Positions 1 to 7,011 of a stretch of 64,000 nt of DNA are shown piece after piece. The DNA lies in NCBI GenBank assembly GCA_048201935.1, contig DBFBGR010000014.1:1-64000 (forward strand). The letters are read 5' to 3'. The translations under genes and the position numbers were made by a program. The stretch comes from MGBC124762 sp048201935 (lineage in GTDB: Bacteria; Bacillota; Clostridia; Oscillospirales; Oscillospiraceae). Position 1 is the stretch's first letter, and each line of letters begins with the position of its first letter. The notes below the pieces were generated by a model. It ran no database searches and was not told the origin of the DNA. It was given only the letters and a program-made list of their open reading frames with translations.

Positions 1-28
1 TTTCAAAAAACACTTTTCTTTTTTGAAA
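1..28. repeat. AT-rich inverted repeat at window edge
   Basis: Bases 1-10 and 19-28 are perfect complements (TTTCAAAAAA / TTTTTTGAAA) around an 8-base loop. It may be the end of a terminator for a gene left of the window. It has no GC-rich stem, so the role is unclear. Confidence 0.35.
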
Positions 29-113
29 AGTTGGTTTACAATAATAGGGCAACTTGGGTCCAAGTCGAAACACGCGACGGAGAAAAAACCAGAGAGAGGA
101 GGGCGAGGCTGGT

Positions 114-392
114 ATGAGAGTGAAGCGAGCGGGGATGCTGACCAAGCTGCTCATCCTCATCCTGTTGGTGTCCACAGTGACCACCTACCTCAACCTCCGC
201 AGTCAGCAGCGGGCTCTGGCGGCCCAGCAGGCCACCCTGGAGCGGAGCAACGAACGAGTCCGCCAGGAAAACGAGTCCCTCTCCGCCGCCATCGCCCAAA
301 AGGACGACCCTGAGCGCATCGCCGCCGTGGCCCGGGAACGGCTGGGCTACGTGGCCCCTGGGGAGATCGTCTTTTACGACAGCGGCAACTGA
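114..392 (+). CDS. DivIC/FtsL-type septum formation initiator
   Basis: This is a small single-pass division protein of 92 residues. It has a short basic cytoplasmic N-terminus, one membrane helix at about residues 9-27, and a coiled coil at about 30-65 rich in Gln, Glu and Arg. The C-terminal segment DPERIAAVARERLGYVAPGE is typical of the DivIC/FtsB family, which links FtsL to the septal wall-synthesis enzymes. A longer frame opens at 54, but the start at 114 is preferred because it lies next to a purine-rich ribosome site (GAGGAGGGCGAGG) and gives the usual family length. The S1-domain gene follows 45 bases downstream, an arrangement common beside divIC in Firmicutes. FtsL itself cannot be fully excluded. 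Confidence 0.82.
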   Translation: MRVKRAGMLTKLLILILLVSTVTTYLNLRSQQRALAAQQATLERSNERVRQENESLSAAIAQKDDPERIAAVARERLGYVAPGEIVFYDSGN

Positions 393-437
393 CCCAGAGC
401 GCGAAAAAATCTTGGCAGAGAGGATCAATTAGAGCGT

Positions 438-869
438 ATGGAGTTTGGAGTGGGTTCTATTGTAGAGGGCAAGGTGACAGGCATCACCAAGTTTGGGGCC
501 TTTGTCTCCCTGCCCGAGGGCAAGTCGGGGTTGGTACATATTTCGGAGATCGCCTACGCTTACGTCAGCGAGGTGTCGGAGCATCTACACGTCGGTCAGG
601 ACGTGACGGTGAAGGTCATCGGCATCGACGAGGCGGGCCGTATCAACCTCTCCATCAAAAAGGCCATGGCGCCGCCTCCCCGTCAGGGAGGAGCCGGGCC
701 CCAGCCCGGGCCGCGTCCCGGAGGATATGCCCCCAAGCCCACCCCGGCCGGACCCGCCTCTTTTGAGGACCGCCTGAAGCAGTTCATGCAGCAGAGCGAC
801 TCCAAGCTCTCTGAGATCCGGGCCGCGGACCGCCGCAACACCCGCCGTGGCGGCGGCAGAGGCCGGTAA
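438..869 (+). CDS. S1 RNA-binding domain protein (YabR-like)
   Basis: The 143-residue protein begins with one complete S1 domain (about residues 4-75), starting with VGSIVEGKVTGITKFGAFV and including the conserved GLVHISEIA strand. A Pro/Gly-rich linker follows at about 80-115, then a short helical stretch and a basic Arg/Gly tail. The family binds RNA and associates with ribosomes; YabR sits beside divIC in Bacillus in the same order as here. The low-complexity tail probably adds non-specific RNA contact, which is inference. A strong terminator lies 13 bases after the stop. Confidence 0.85.
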   Translation: MEFGVGSIVEGKVTGITKFGAFVSLPEGKSGLVHISEIAYAYVSEVSEHLHVGQDVTVKVIGIDEAGRINLSIKKAMAPPPRQGGAGPQPGPRPGGYAPKPTPAGPASFEDRLKQFMQQSDSKLSEIRAADRRNTRRGGGRGR

Positions 870-882
870 GTACATCGTTTGA

Positions 883-914
883 CAGGGAGAGGTTTGACCT
901 CTCCCTGTTTTTTT
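883..914 (+). terminator. Intrinsic terminator after the S1-domain gene
   Basis: An 11-bp perfect stem (883-893 with 897-907), a 3-base loop and seven T residues form a textbook Rho-independent terminator. The loop and 3' stem also hold the -35 box of the next promoter. Confidence 0.92.
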
Positions 915-922
915 GCTACAAT
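894..922 (+). promoter_or_regulatory. Sigma-A promoter overlapping the terminator
   Basis: TTGACC (894-899) and TACAAT (917-922) are separated by exactly 17 bases. The -35 box is carved from the terminator loop and stem, so termination and initiation share the same bases. It should drive the amidohydrolase-fumarase pair. Confidence 0.7.
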
Positions 923-1079
923 AAAAAGAAAGGAGCGTGGCCCATTGCGGACCACGCCCGAGGGAGGCTCCGCCTCCGAAAAATGGGAGAATGGAATGAA
1001 CGTGGGCCAGGGGCCCATGGCCTGAGTATACCACGCCCAGCTGGTAAAACCAGGGGAAAGCAGTCGAGGAGGAAGCCAA
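923..1079 (+). other. Structured 5' leader upstream of the amidohydrolase
   Basis: The leader of about 150 bases contains a GCGTGG/CCACGC hairpin near 933-957, a GGAGGC/GCCTCC hairpin near 962-978 and a GGGCC/GGCCC element near 1002-1014. A nine-codon reading frame (MNVGQGPMA) runs from about 996 to the stop at 1025. It matches no riboswitch I recognise. Confidence 0.35.
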
Positions 1080-2117
1080 ATGGTCATCGTCAACGGCCTG
1101 GTCCACCCGGTGGCCGGACCGCCCATCCCCCGGGGCTTTGTGGCCTGGGAGGGCAGCCGTATCACGGCGGTGGGGCCCATGGACGCCCTGCCCGCGGGCG
1201 ATCTGGGTGAGGTCATCGACGCCCAAGGCGGTCACGTGACCCCGGGCTATGTCGACGCCCACTGTCATCTGGGCGTTTTTCCCGATGGAAAGGGCTACGA
1301 CAGCGCCGTCAGCGACGGTCCCGAGCCCGTCTCCCCGGATTTCGACCCCCTGGCCCACGCCGACCTTCGTGACCGTAGCCTTGCCCAGGCCCTGGCCGCC
1401 GGGGTCACCACCGCCGCCATCGCCCCGGGGTCCAAAAACCCCGTGGCGGGCCGGGTGACCTGTGTGAAAACCGATGGCCAGGTCCTCCAGCCCTTCGTGG
1501 CTCTCAAGCTGGCCCTGGGGGAGACCCCGGAGCGGACCACGGGACTGGGCCGGACGGAACTGGTCCGGCTGGCGGAAAAGGCCCTGTCTGGGCGGGATGT
1601 GACAACTCCTGTCCACGTCCACGCCCACCGGGCCGGCGACATCGCCGCCGCTTTGGACCTGGCCGGGGAGTTGGGTTTGGAGCTGGTCATCGTCCACGGC
1701 ACCGAGGGGCCCCAAGTGGCCCAGGCCATAGCCCAAAGGGGCGCGGCGGTCATCACCGGGCCCTGCATGACCGACCGCTCCAAGGCAGAGCTCCAGACTC
1801 TGGACCTGGGTATTCCCGCCGCCTTGGTCCGGGCGGGAGTACAGGTCGCCATCTGCACCGACCACCCTGAGACCCCTGCTCAATACCTGCCCCTGTGCGC
1901 TGCCTTGGCGGTCCGGGGCGGGATGACGGTGGAGGAGGCCCTGGCCGCCATCACGCTGGTCCCGGCCCAAATATTGGGCCTGGGGGACCGGCTGGGCTCG
2001 CTGACCCCGGGGAAGGACGCGGACATCGTCCTCACCCCGGCCCATCCCCTTGACCCCACCCACGCCCCCAGCGTGGTCATCCTGAACGGAAGGAAAGTGG
2101 TAGTATGCGAGAGGTAG
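1080..2117 (+). CDS. Amidohydrolase (imidazolonepropionase-like)
   Basis: This is a 345-residue metal-dependent hydrolase of the amidohydrolase superfamily. An N-terminal beta domain leads into GYVDAHCHLG, the HxH metal motif. Later metal or base positions are visible in PVHVHAHRAGD, ELVIVHGTEG and the conserved Asp of CTDHPETPA, and the C-terminus has the usual LTPGKDADIVL segment. The substrate is not evident; related proteins are annotated as imidazolonepropionase-like or cyclic-imide hydrolases, and no histidine-degradation genes are nearby. The start follows GAGGAGG with good spacing. The stop overlaps the fumarase start by 13 bases, implying translational coupling. Confidence 0.8.
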   Translation: MVIVNGLVHPVAGPPIPRGFVAWEGSRITAVGPMDALPAGDLGEVIDAQGGHVTPGYVDAHCHLGVFPDGKGYDSAVSDGPEPVSPDFDPLAHADLRDRSLAQALAAGVTTAAIAPGSKNPVAGRVTCVKTDGQVLQPFVALKLALGETPERTTGLGRTELVRLAEKALSGRDVTTPVHVHAHRAGDIAAALDLAGELGLELVIVHGTEGPQVAQAIAQRGAAVITGPCMTDRSKAELQTLDLGIPAALVRAGVQVAICTDHPETPAQYLPLCAALAVRGGMTVEEALAAITLVPAQILGLGDRLGSLTPGKDADIVLTPAHPLDPTHAPSVVILNGRKVVVCER

Positions 2118-2947
2118 ACGTTTCCCAGCTCACCGCGCTGGTGGCCCGGCTGTGCGTGGAGGCCAACACCCAGCTGCCCCAGGACCTTTGCGGCCTGGTC
2201 CACGCCGCCCAGGCGGTGGAGGAGAAGCCCTTGGCGAGCGCTATTTTGGGCGACATGGCAGCCAATTTCACCTTTGCTGGGGAGAAAAACCTCCCCATCT
2301 GCCAGGATACGGGCATGGCGGTGGTCTTTTTGGAGGTGGGCCAGGAGGTCCACTTTGTGGGCGGCGGCGTGACCGAGGCGGTGAACGCCGGGGTGGCCAA
2401 GGGCTACACAGAGGGCTTTTTGCGCTGCTCGGTGGTGGCCGACCCCCTGCGGCGGACCAACACCGGGGACAACACCCCCGCCGTCCTCCACGTGAAGCTG
2501 GTCCCCGGGGACGCTGTCCGTGTCACCGTGGCCCCCAAGGGCTTTGGCAGCGAGAATATGAGCCAACTGCGGATGTTTACCCCCGCCGCGACCCAGGCCG
2601 ACATCGAGGATTTTGTGGTGGACTGCGTCCGTCAGGCCGGGTCCAACCCCTGCCCGCCGGTGGTGGTGGGCGTGGGCCTGGGGGGCGACTTTGAAAGCTG
2701 CGCCCTGGCGGCCAAGGAGGCCCTGTGCCGCCCGGTAAGTTTACATAATTCAGATGAATACTACGCCCATATGGAGCGGCGCATCCTGGACCGGCTCAAC
2801 GCTCTGGACGTTGGCCCCCAGGGCTTTGGCGGCGTGACCACCGCCCTGGCCGTGGCCATCGAGCCCCGGCCTACCCACATCGCCGGACTGCCCTGCGCCG
2901 TCAACATGGGCTGCCACGTCACCCGCCACGCCAGCGGGGAAATTTGA
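2105..2947 (+). CDS. Class I fumarate hydratase, alpha subunit (orphan)
   Basis: The 280-residue protein corresponds to the iron-sulfur half of two-subunit class I fumarase or L-tartrate dehydratase, which hydrates fumarate to malate. The three likely 4Fe-4S cysteines are visible: Cys66 in ICQDTG, Cys183 in NPCPP and Cys270 in GCHVTRH. The beta subunit, which normally follows directly and completes the active site, is absent: the next gene is hpf with its own promoter. The partner must be elsewhere or lost. Residues 212-215 (SLHN) are encoded by one of the repeated GTTTACATAA elements, in a stretch where relatives vary. Tartrate dehydratase alpha is an alternative call. Confidence 0.85.
   Translation: MREVDVSQLTALVARLCVEANTQLPQDLCGLVHAAQAVEEKPLASAILGDMAANFTFAGEKNLPICQDTGMAVVFLEVGQEVHFVGGGVTEAVNAGVAKGYTEGFLRCSVVADPLRRTNTGDNTPAVLHVKLVPGDAVRVTVAPKGFGSENMSQLRMFTPAATQADIEDFVVDCVRQAGSNPCPPVVVGVGLGGDFESCALAAKEALCRPVSLHNSDEYYAHMERRILDRLNALDVGPQGFGGVTTALAVAIEPRPTHIAGLPCAVNMGCHVTRHASGEI
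2739..2748 (-). repeat. XerD-type half-site, copy 1 (N=T)
   Basis: GTTTACATAA, preceded by A, so the minus strand reads TTATGTAAACT, identical to the XerD arm of B. subtilis dif. It lies inside the fumarase gene with the G at codon position 2. No XerC arm follows. Confidence 0.7.
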
Positions 2948-2969
2948 CTAAAAACTTCATAAAAAAGAC

Positions 2970-2998
2970 GTGACTTTTTTGGCAATGTGTGGTATGCT
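2970..2998 (+). promoter_or_regulatory. Promoter of hpf
   Basis: An extended -10 (TGG TATGCT, -10 box 2993-2998) lies 17 bases after a weak -35 box GTGACT (2970-2975). It sits in the only AT-rich gap between the fumarase gene and hpf. Confidence 0.55.
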
Positions 2999-3046
2999 AG
3001 CCCTAGGGAAGAAATTCCCAGGCTAACACAAAGGAGTTGACGGAGC

Positions 3047-3586
3047 ATGAAGTTCACCTACACCGACAAGAAGGTCAACCTCCCCAATAGCGTCCACGCC
3101 TACGCCGAGAAAAAAGTGGGCAAGCTGGAGCGCTACTTCAAGCAGGACACCGAGGCCAACCTGGTCTTCAGCGTCCATAAGGGCCAGAACCAAGTGGAGC
3201 TCACCATCCGCTCCGGCGGCACCATCATCCGGGTGTCCGAGTCCACCTCCGATATGTTCGCCACCATCGACGCCGCCGTGGCCTCGGTGGAGCGCCAGAT
3301 CCGCAAGAACAAGGCCCGCTTGGAAAAGCGCCTGCGCCAGGAGGCTTTCAAGGCCACCGACGAGCCCACCTCCTTCGTCCCGCTGGAGGCCGAGGACGAG
3401 CTGACCATCATGCGCACCAAGCGCTTCCCGTTGAAGCCCATGTCCGCTGAGGAGGCGGTGCTGCAGATGAACCTACTGGGCCACACCTTCTTCGCCTTCC
3501 GGGACGTGGACCAGCAAAGCGCCTTCTCTGTGGTCTACCAGCGCGCCGACGGCGGCTATGGTCTCATCCAGGACCAGGAGGACTAA
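3047..3586 (+). CDS. hpf: Ribosome hibernation promoting factor, long form
   Basis: The 179-residue protein has the two-part structure of long HPF. The N-terminal RaiA/YfiA domain spans about residues 1-95 (start MKFTYTDKKVNLPNSV). A charged linker follows, and the C-terminal dimerisation domain spans about 120-179 (MSAEEAVLQMNLLGHTFFAF). It binds the 30S decoding centre in stationary phase, and the C-domain joins two ribosomes into inactive 100S dimers. The gene stands alone, between its own promoter and a strong terminator. The start follows AAAGGAG at a suitable distance. Confidence 0.95.
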   Translation: MKFTYTDKKVNLPNSVHAYAEKKVGKLERYFKQDTEANLVFSVHKGQNQVELTIRSGGTIIRVSESTSDMFATIDAAVASVERQIRKNKARLEKRLRQEAFKATDEPTSFVPLEAEDELTIMRTKRFPLKPMSAEEAVLQMNLLGHTFFAFRDVDQQSAFSVVYQRADGGYGLIQDQED

Positions 3587-3604
3587 AAAACAAAACCTTT
3601 ATGG

Positions 3605-3633
3605 GAGCCGGGGCCTTGGGCCCCGGCTCTTTT
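3605..3633 (+). terminator. Terminator of hpf
   Basis: An 11-bp GC-rich perfect stem (3605-3615 with 3619-3629), a 3-base loop and TTTT form a strong intrinsic terminator. Confidence 0.9.
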
Positions 3634-3668
3634 GACGGTCCGGGGGACAGAGATTGGAAAAATTTTCC

Positions 3669-3697
3669 TTGTAATTTGCCGCCAAAGAGGGTATAAT
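3669..3697 (+). promoter_or_regulatory. Promoter of the glf operon
   Basis: TTGTAA (3669-3674), a 17-base spacer and a consensus TATAAT (3692-3697) precede a 5' leader of about 50 bases. Confidence 0.75.
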
Positions 3698-3750
3698 GGT
3701 CGCTAAGGATAGGAGCATAGCATCTTCACGTAAGGTTAGGAGACGGAACT

Positions 3751-4917
3751 ATGTCGCAATTTGACGCTGTGGTCATTGGCGCCGGCTTTGCCGGAGCCAC
3801 GGTGAGCCGCGCTCTGGCCGAGGCCGGGCAGCGGGTCTTGCTGGTGGAGCGGCGCGAGCATATTGGCGGCAACGCCTACGACTGCATCGACGACGCGGGG
3901 GTCCTCATCCACAAATACGGCCCCCACATCTTTCATACCAAGGACAAGCGGGTCTTTGACTTTCTGAGCCGCTTCACCGCCTGGCGGGACTATCAGCACC
4001 GGGTGGTGGCCAACGTCCACGGCCAGCTCATGCCCGTGCCCTTCAATCTCACCAGCCTGGACATCGCCTTTGAGGACAAGGCCGCCGCTCTGGCGGACAA
4101 GCTGCTGAGTACCTACGGCGCGGAGAAAAAGGTTACCATCCTGGAGCTTCGCCAAAGCAAGGACCCGGAGCTGGCGGAGCTTGCCGACTACGTCTACGAG
4201 AACATCTTCAAGACCTACACCATGAAGCAGTGGGGGCAGAGGCCCGAGGACATCGACCCCGCCACCACCGCCCGGGTGCCCGTCTTCCTCTCCCGGGACG
4301 ACCGGTATTTCCAAGACCCCTGGCAGGGCATGCCCCAGGAGGGCTACACCAGCCTCTTTGAAAAGATGCTGGACCACCCCAATATCGAGCTGCGCCTGGG
4401 CGTCGACGCGTCCAAGCTGCTGACCTTGACCCAGGTGGGCACCACGCTGCTGGAGGGCGAGGTGTTCAAGGGCCCCATCGTCTACACCGGCGCGGTGGAC
4501 GACCTCTTCGAGCGGCGCTTTGGCCGCCTGCCCTACCGCACGCTGGACTTTGCCTTTGAGACCCACGGCGTGGAGTGGTACCAGACCCACGGCACGGTGA
4601 ACTACACCGTGGATCAGGACTACACCCGCATCACCGAGTTCAAGCACCTGACGGGCCAGGAGCTCTCCAAGAAGACCACCATCGTCAAGGAGTATTCCAA
4701 GGAATACACCGGCGAGGAGGGCCAGATCCCCTACTACGCCATCATCAACGACGACAATAAGGCCCTCTACGCCCGCTACGCCGCCCTGGCCGGGGAGTAC
4801 CCCAACCTCCATCTGCTGGGCCGTCTGGCGGAGTATCAGTACTACAATATGGACGCCATCGTGGGCCGGGCCCTGGACCTGGCGGAGCGTCTCAAGACGG
4901 AAGAAAAGAAAGGATGA
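3751..4917 (+). CDS. glf: UDP-galactopyranose mutase
   Basis: This 388-residue flavoenzyme interconverts UDP-galactopyranose and UDP-galactofuranose, the donor for galactofuranose-containing surface glycans. The FAD-binding Rossmann motif VVIGAGFAGATVSRAL is near the N-terminus, followed by VERREHIGGNAYD. Family signatures YGPHIFHT, YTMKQWGQRPEDI and the C-terminal LLGRLAEYQYYNMD are all present at full family length. The gene overlaps the following glycosyltransferase by ATGA, so the two are co-translated, consistent with synthesis and use of a galactofuranose or related sugar in one operon. Confidence 0.96.
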   Translation: MSQFDAVVIGAGFAGATVSRALAEAGQRVLLVERREHIGGNAYDCIDDAGVLIHKYGPHIFHTKDKRVFDFLSRFTAWRDYQHRVVANVHGQLMPVPFNLTSLDIAFEDKAAALADKLLSTYGAEKKVTILELRQSKDPELAELADYVYENIFKTYTMKQWGQRPEDIDPATTARVPVFLSRDDRYFQDPWQGMPQEGYTSLFEKMLDHPNIELRLGVDASKLLTLTQVGTTLLEGEVFKGPIVYTGAVDDLFERRFGRLPYRTLDFAFETHGVEWYQTHGTVNYTVDQDYTRITEFKHLTGQELSKKTTIVKEYSKEYTGEEGQIPYYAIINDDNKALYARYAALAGEYPNLHLLGRLAEYQYYNMDAIVGRALDLAERLKTEEKKG

Positions 4918-5942
4918 GTCCCATGGCCCAGAAGCTCATTACCTTCGCCGTGCCCTGCTACAACTCGGCCGATTACATGGACCACTGCGTCCAGAGCCTC
5001 CTCACCGGGGGCGAGGATGTGGAGATCATCTTGGTGGACGACGGCTCCACCAAGGACGCTACCCCCGCCATCTGCGACCGCTATGCGGAGAAGTACCCCG
5101 ATATCGTCCGGGTCATCCACCAGGAGAACGGCGGCCACGGCGAGGGGGTCAACCAGGGCCTGCGCAACGCTACCGGGCTCTACTACAAGGTGGTGGACTC
5201 CGACGACTGGCTGGACGAGGAGGCCCTCCAAAAGGTGCTGGACAAACTCCGGGAGTTTGTGTCCAAGGGGCACCCCTTGGACATGATGATCGCCAACTAC
5301 GTCTACGAGCACGTGGAGGACGGCAAGCAGAAGGTCATGGACTACAAAAACGTCTTCCCCGTGGGCAAGGTGTTCACCTGGAAGGACGTGGGCCGCTTCG
5401 GCGTGAGCCAGTATCTGCTGATGCACTCGGTCATCTACCGTACCGAGATGCTCCGCCAGAGCGGCGTGGAGCTGCCTAAGCACACGTTTTACGTGGACAA
5501 CATCTTTGTCTACCAGCCACTGCCCTTTGTCAAGACCCTCTACTACATGGACCTGGACCTCTACCGCTACTTCATTGGCCGCTCCGACCAGTCGGTGCAG
5601 GAGAGCGTGATGGTGGGTCGTGTGGACCAGCAGGTGCGCATCACCAAGATCATCATCGAGGCTCACGACCTGGAGGCCGTCAAGGCCAAGAGCCCCAAGC
5701 TGGCCAAGTATATGTTCAACTATCTGGCCATGATGATGACCATTTCGTCGGTGTTCCTCATGCTGGATGGCTCGCCGGAGAAAATGCTGGAGAAGGACGA
5801 GCTGTGGGCCTACCTGAAGGAGACCGACCCCAAGCTCTACCGCAAGGTGAAGTACCGCTCCCTGGCCATGTGCGGCAACCTCCCCAAGGCCATCACCATC
5901 CCCGGCTACCGCCTGGCGCAGAAAATTTATAAGTTCAACTGA
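4914..5942 (+). CDS. Family 2 glycosyltransferase
   Basis: The 342-residue GT-A enzyme begins with the nucleotide-sugar fold: VPCYNSADYMDHC, the donor-binding VDDGSTKDATP, and the metal-binding DSDDW motif near residue 90. It has no obvious membrane helix, so it is probably a cytoplasmic or peripheral transferase. Its start overlaps the glf stop, and the transcript ends at a hairpin just downstream. The partner gene suggests transfer of galactofuranose or a sugar attached next to it; acceptor and linkage cannot be read from sequence. A second ATG two codons in is an equally possible start. Confidence 0.85.
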   Translation: MSPMAQKLITFAVPCYNSADYMDHCVQSLLTGGEDVEIILVDDGSTKDATPAICDRYAEKYPDIVRVIHQENGGHGEGVNQGLRNATGLYYKVVDSDDWLDEEALQKVLDKLREFVSKGHPLDMMIANYVYEHVEDGKQKVMDYKNVFPVGKVFTWKDVGRFGVSQYLLMHSVIYRTEMLRQSGVELPKHTFYVDNIFVYQPLPFVKTLYYMDLDLYRYFIGRSDQSVQESVMVGRVDQQVRITKIIIEAHDLEAVKAKSPKLAKYMFNYLAMMMTISSVFLMLDGSPEKMLEKDELWAYLKETDPKLYRKVKYRSLAMCGNLPKAITIPGYRLAQKIYKFN

Positions 5943-5948
5943 AATGAA

Positions 5949-5990
5949 AAAACGCCGCTCCGGTCCAGTACCGGGGCGGCGTTTTTATTT
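5949..5990. terminator. Bidirectional terminator
   Basis: A stem AACGCCGC/GCGGCGTT extended by CCGGT/ACCGG is flanked by A-runs on the left and T-runs on the right, so it can serve both the glycosyltransferase and the converging regulator gene. Confidence 0.85.
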
Positions 5991-6000
5991 TGCTGTGCGC

Positions 6001-6585
6001 TTACAAAGCTTGCCGGAACAGGCTGTGGCGGTTGCAGCAGGCGTATAGGACGCCGCCGCTCCGCTTGGTGAAGTGGGCGTGGGGGACCTGCTCGGGCCAG
6101 AGCTTGCGAAGCTCCACGCCCAGGTCGCTCACCAGCGCCAAAAAGGTGAGGTAATGGCCCTTGCTCATGGGGTGGGCCGCCTCCACATAGAGCTCGCCGC
6201 CGCAGTCAGATACCGCCAGGCGGTGCGCGTCGTCGCTCTGCTCCGGCTCCAGCGGCGGCAGGGCAACGCCGCAGCAGGAGATGGAGGCTTCGCCCATGGC
6301 GAAGAGTACGTTCCCGCACACCGGACAAATATAGAACCGGCCCCGCAGGGGATTGCCGGAGCGGTTGTGGTTGACCACCTGCTCGCCGGAGAGGAGCTCG
6401 GCCACGCTGACTCCAAGGGCGACCGCCAGAGGCTCCAAAAGGGTGAGGTCGGGCAGGCCCCGGCCGGTCTCCCATTTGCTCACGGCCTTGTCGCTGACCG
6501 AGAGCCGCTGGGCCAACTCCTTCTGGGTCATCTTTTGCTGCTCCCGAAGGGCTTTGATGGCGCTGCCGGTGACGTAATGATTCAT
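6001..6585 (-). CDS. XRE helix-turn-helix fused to a desulfoferrodoxin/superoxide-reductase-like domain
   Basis: The 194-residue protein has three parts. Residues about 8-65 are an XRE DNA-binding domain (MTQKELAQRLSVSDKAVSKW). Residues 87-105 form a desulforedoxin-like four-cysteine site (Cys87, Cys90, Cys104, Cys105), with two residues between the first pair and adjacent last cysteines. Residues about 119-194 resemble the superoxide reductase centre: His121, His138 (HPM), His144 (GHY), Cys184 and His187 (CNRH) match the four-His one-Cys iron ligands. The lysine that precedes the first ligand in the enzymes is Ala120 here. It is probably an iron- or oxygen-species-sensing repressor; that function is inference. 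The ribosome site is AAAGGAGG. It diverges from csoR-copA. Confidence 0.78.
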   Translation of the reverse strand: MNHYVTGSAIKALREQQKMTQKELAQRLSVSDKAVSKWETGRGLPDLTLLEPLAVALGVSVAELLSGEQVVNHNRSGNPLRGRFYICPVCGNVLFAMGEASISCCGVALPPLEPEQSDDAHRLAVSDCGGELYVEAAHPMSKGHYLTFLALVSDLGVELRKLWPEQVPHAHFTKRSGGVLYACCNRHSLFRQAL

Positions 6586-6608
6586 GGTATGATCCTCCTT
6601 TCCCGTTC

Positions 6609-6637
6609 AGCATAACCTGTTTTTCGGAAAAAGGCAA
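6609..6637 (-). promoter_or_regulatory. Promoter of the HTH-desulfoferrodoxin gene
   Basis: On the minus strand TTGCCT (plus 6632-6637) and TATGCT (plus 6609-6614) are separated by 17 bases. Confidence 0.65.
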
Positions 6638-6638
6638 C

Positions 6639-6651
6639 CTACGGTACGTAG
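6639..6651. promoter_or_regulatory. Candidate operator between divergent promoters
   Basis: CTACG GTA CGTAG is a perfect 5-bp inverted repeat lying one base upstream of the regulator's -35 box and six bases upstream of the csoR -35 box. It is a plausible autoregulatory site for the XRE fusion protein. Confidence 0.45.
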
Positions 6652-6657
6652 ACATGG

Positions 6658-6686
6658 TTGACAAAGTGGTGTGGCCGTGCTATGCT
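6658..6686 (+). promoter_or_regulatory. Promoter of csoR-copA
   Basis: Consensus TTGACA (6658-6663), 17 bases, then TATGCT (6681-6686). Confidence 0.85.
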
Positions 6687-6691
6687 AACAC

Positions 6692-6708
6692 TACCCACCA
6701 GGGGAGTA
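6692..6708. promoter_or_regulatory. Candidate CsoR operator
   Basis: TACCCACCAGGGGAGTA is an imperfect GC-rich inverted repeat of the TACCC...GGGTA type bound by CsoR repressors. It covers the expected transcription start, where a repressor would block initiation. Confidence 0.6.
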
Positions 6709-6735
6709 TTATCTGGAGAGAAAGGAGTGCTTGCC

Positions 6736-6999
6736 ATGCAGGCGGACCACAAGAAGATACAGCGGCTTTTGAAGACCGCACGGGGCCAGATCGACGGCAT
6801 TTTGAACATGATCGAAGAGGACCGCTACTGCCTGGACGTGTCCCAGCAGGTGATGGCCTGCCAGGCCATGCTGGCCAAGGTGAACCGGGAAATTTTGACC
6901 GCCCATTTGACCCACTGCGTGAAAAACGCCCGGACCGACGCTGAGCGGGAGCAGAAGGCGGAAGAATTGACCGCCCTTTTGGGCAAACTGATCTCATAA
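6736..6999 (+). CDS. csoR: Copper-sensing transcriptional repressor CsoR
   Basis: This is an 87-residue all-helical DUF156/CsoR-family repressor, released from DNA when it binds Cu(I). The copper ligand pattern is present: Cys32 in YCLD, and the HLTHCV segment in helix 2, which supplies the His and second Cys. The frame is open further upstream, but the start at 6736 has AAAGGAG at good spacing and gives the family's length. It lies 12 bases before copA and behind a strong promoter carrying a CsoR-like operator, giving a copper-inducible autoregulated operon. A nickel- or sulfide-sensing family member is possible, but the copper ATPase neighbour argues against that. Confidence 0.9.
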   Translation: MQADHKKIQRLLKTARGQIDGILNMIEEDRYCLDVSQQVMACQAMLAKVNREILTAHLTHCVKNARTDAEREQKAEELTALLGKLIS

Positions 7000-7011
7000 G
7001 GAGGCGGTATC

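Noticed and set aside
34..45. GTTTACAATAAT near the left edge, similar to the repeated element
   Set aside because: It has an extra A within the core (ACAATAA in place of ACATAA), so it is not counted with the twelve exact copies.
585..2063. Long minus-strand frame over the S1-domain and amidohydrolase genes
   Set aside because: It crosses a terminator and promoter of the plus strand and has low-complexity shadow composition.
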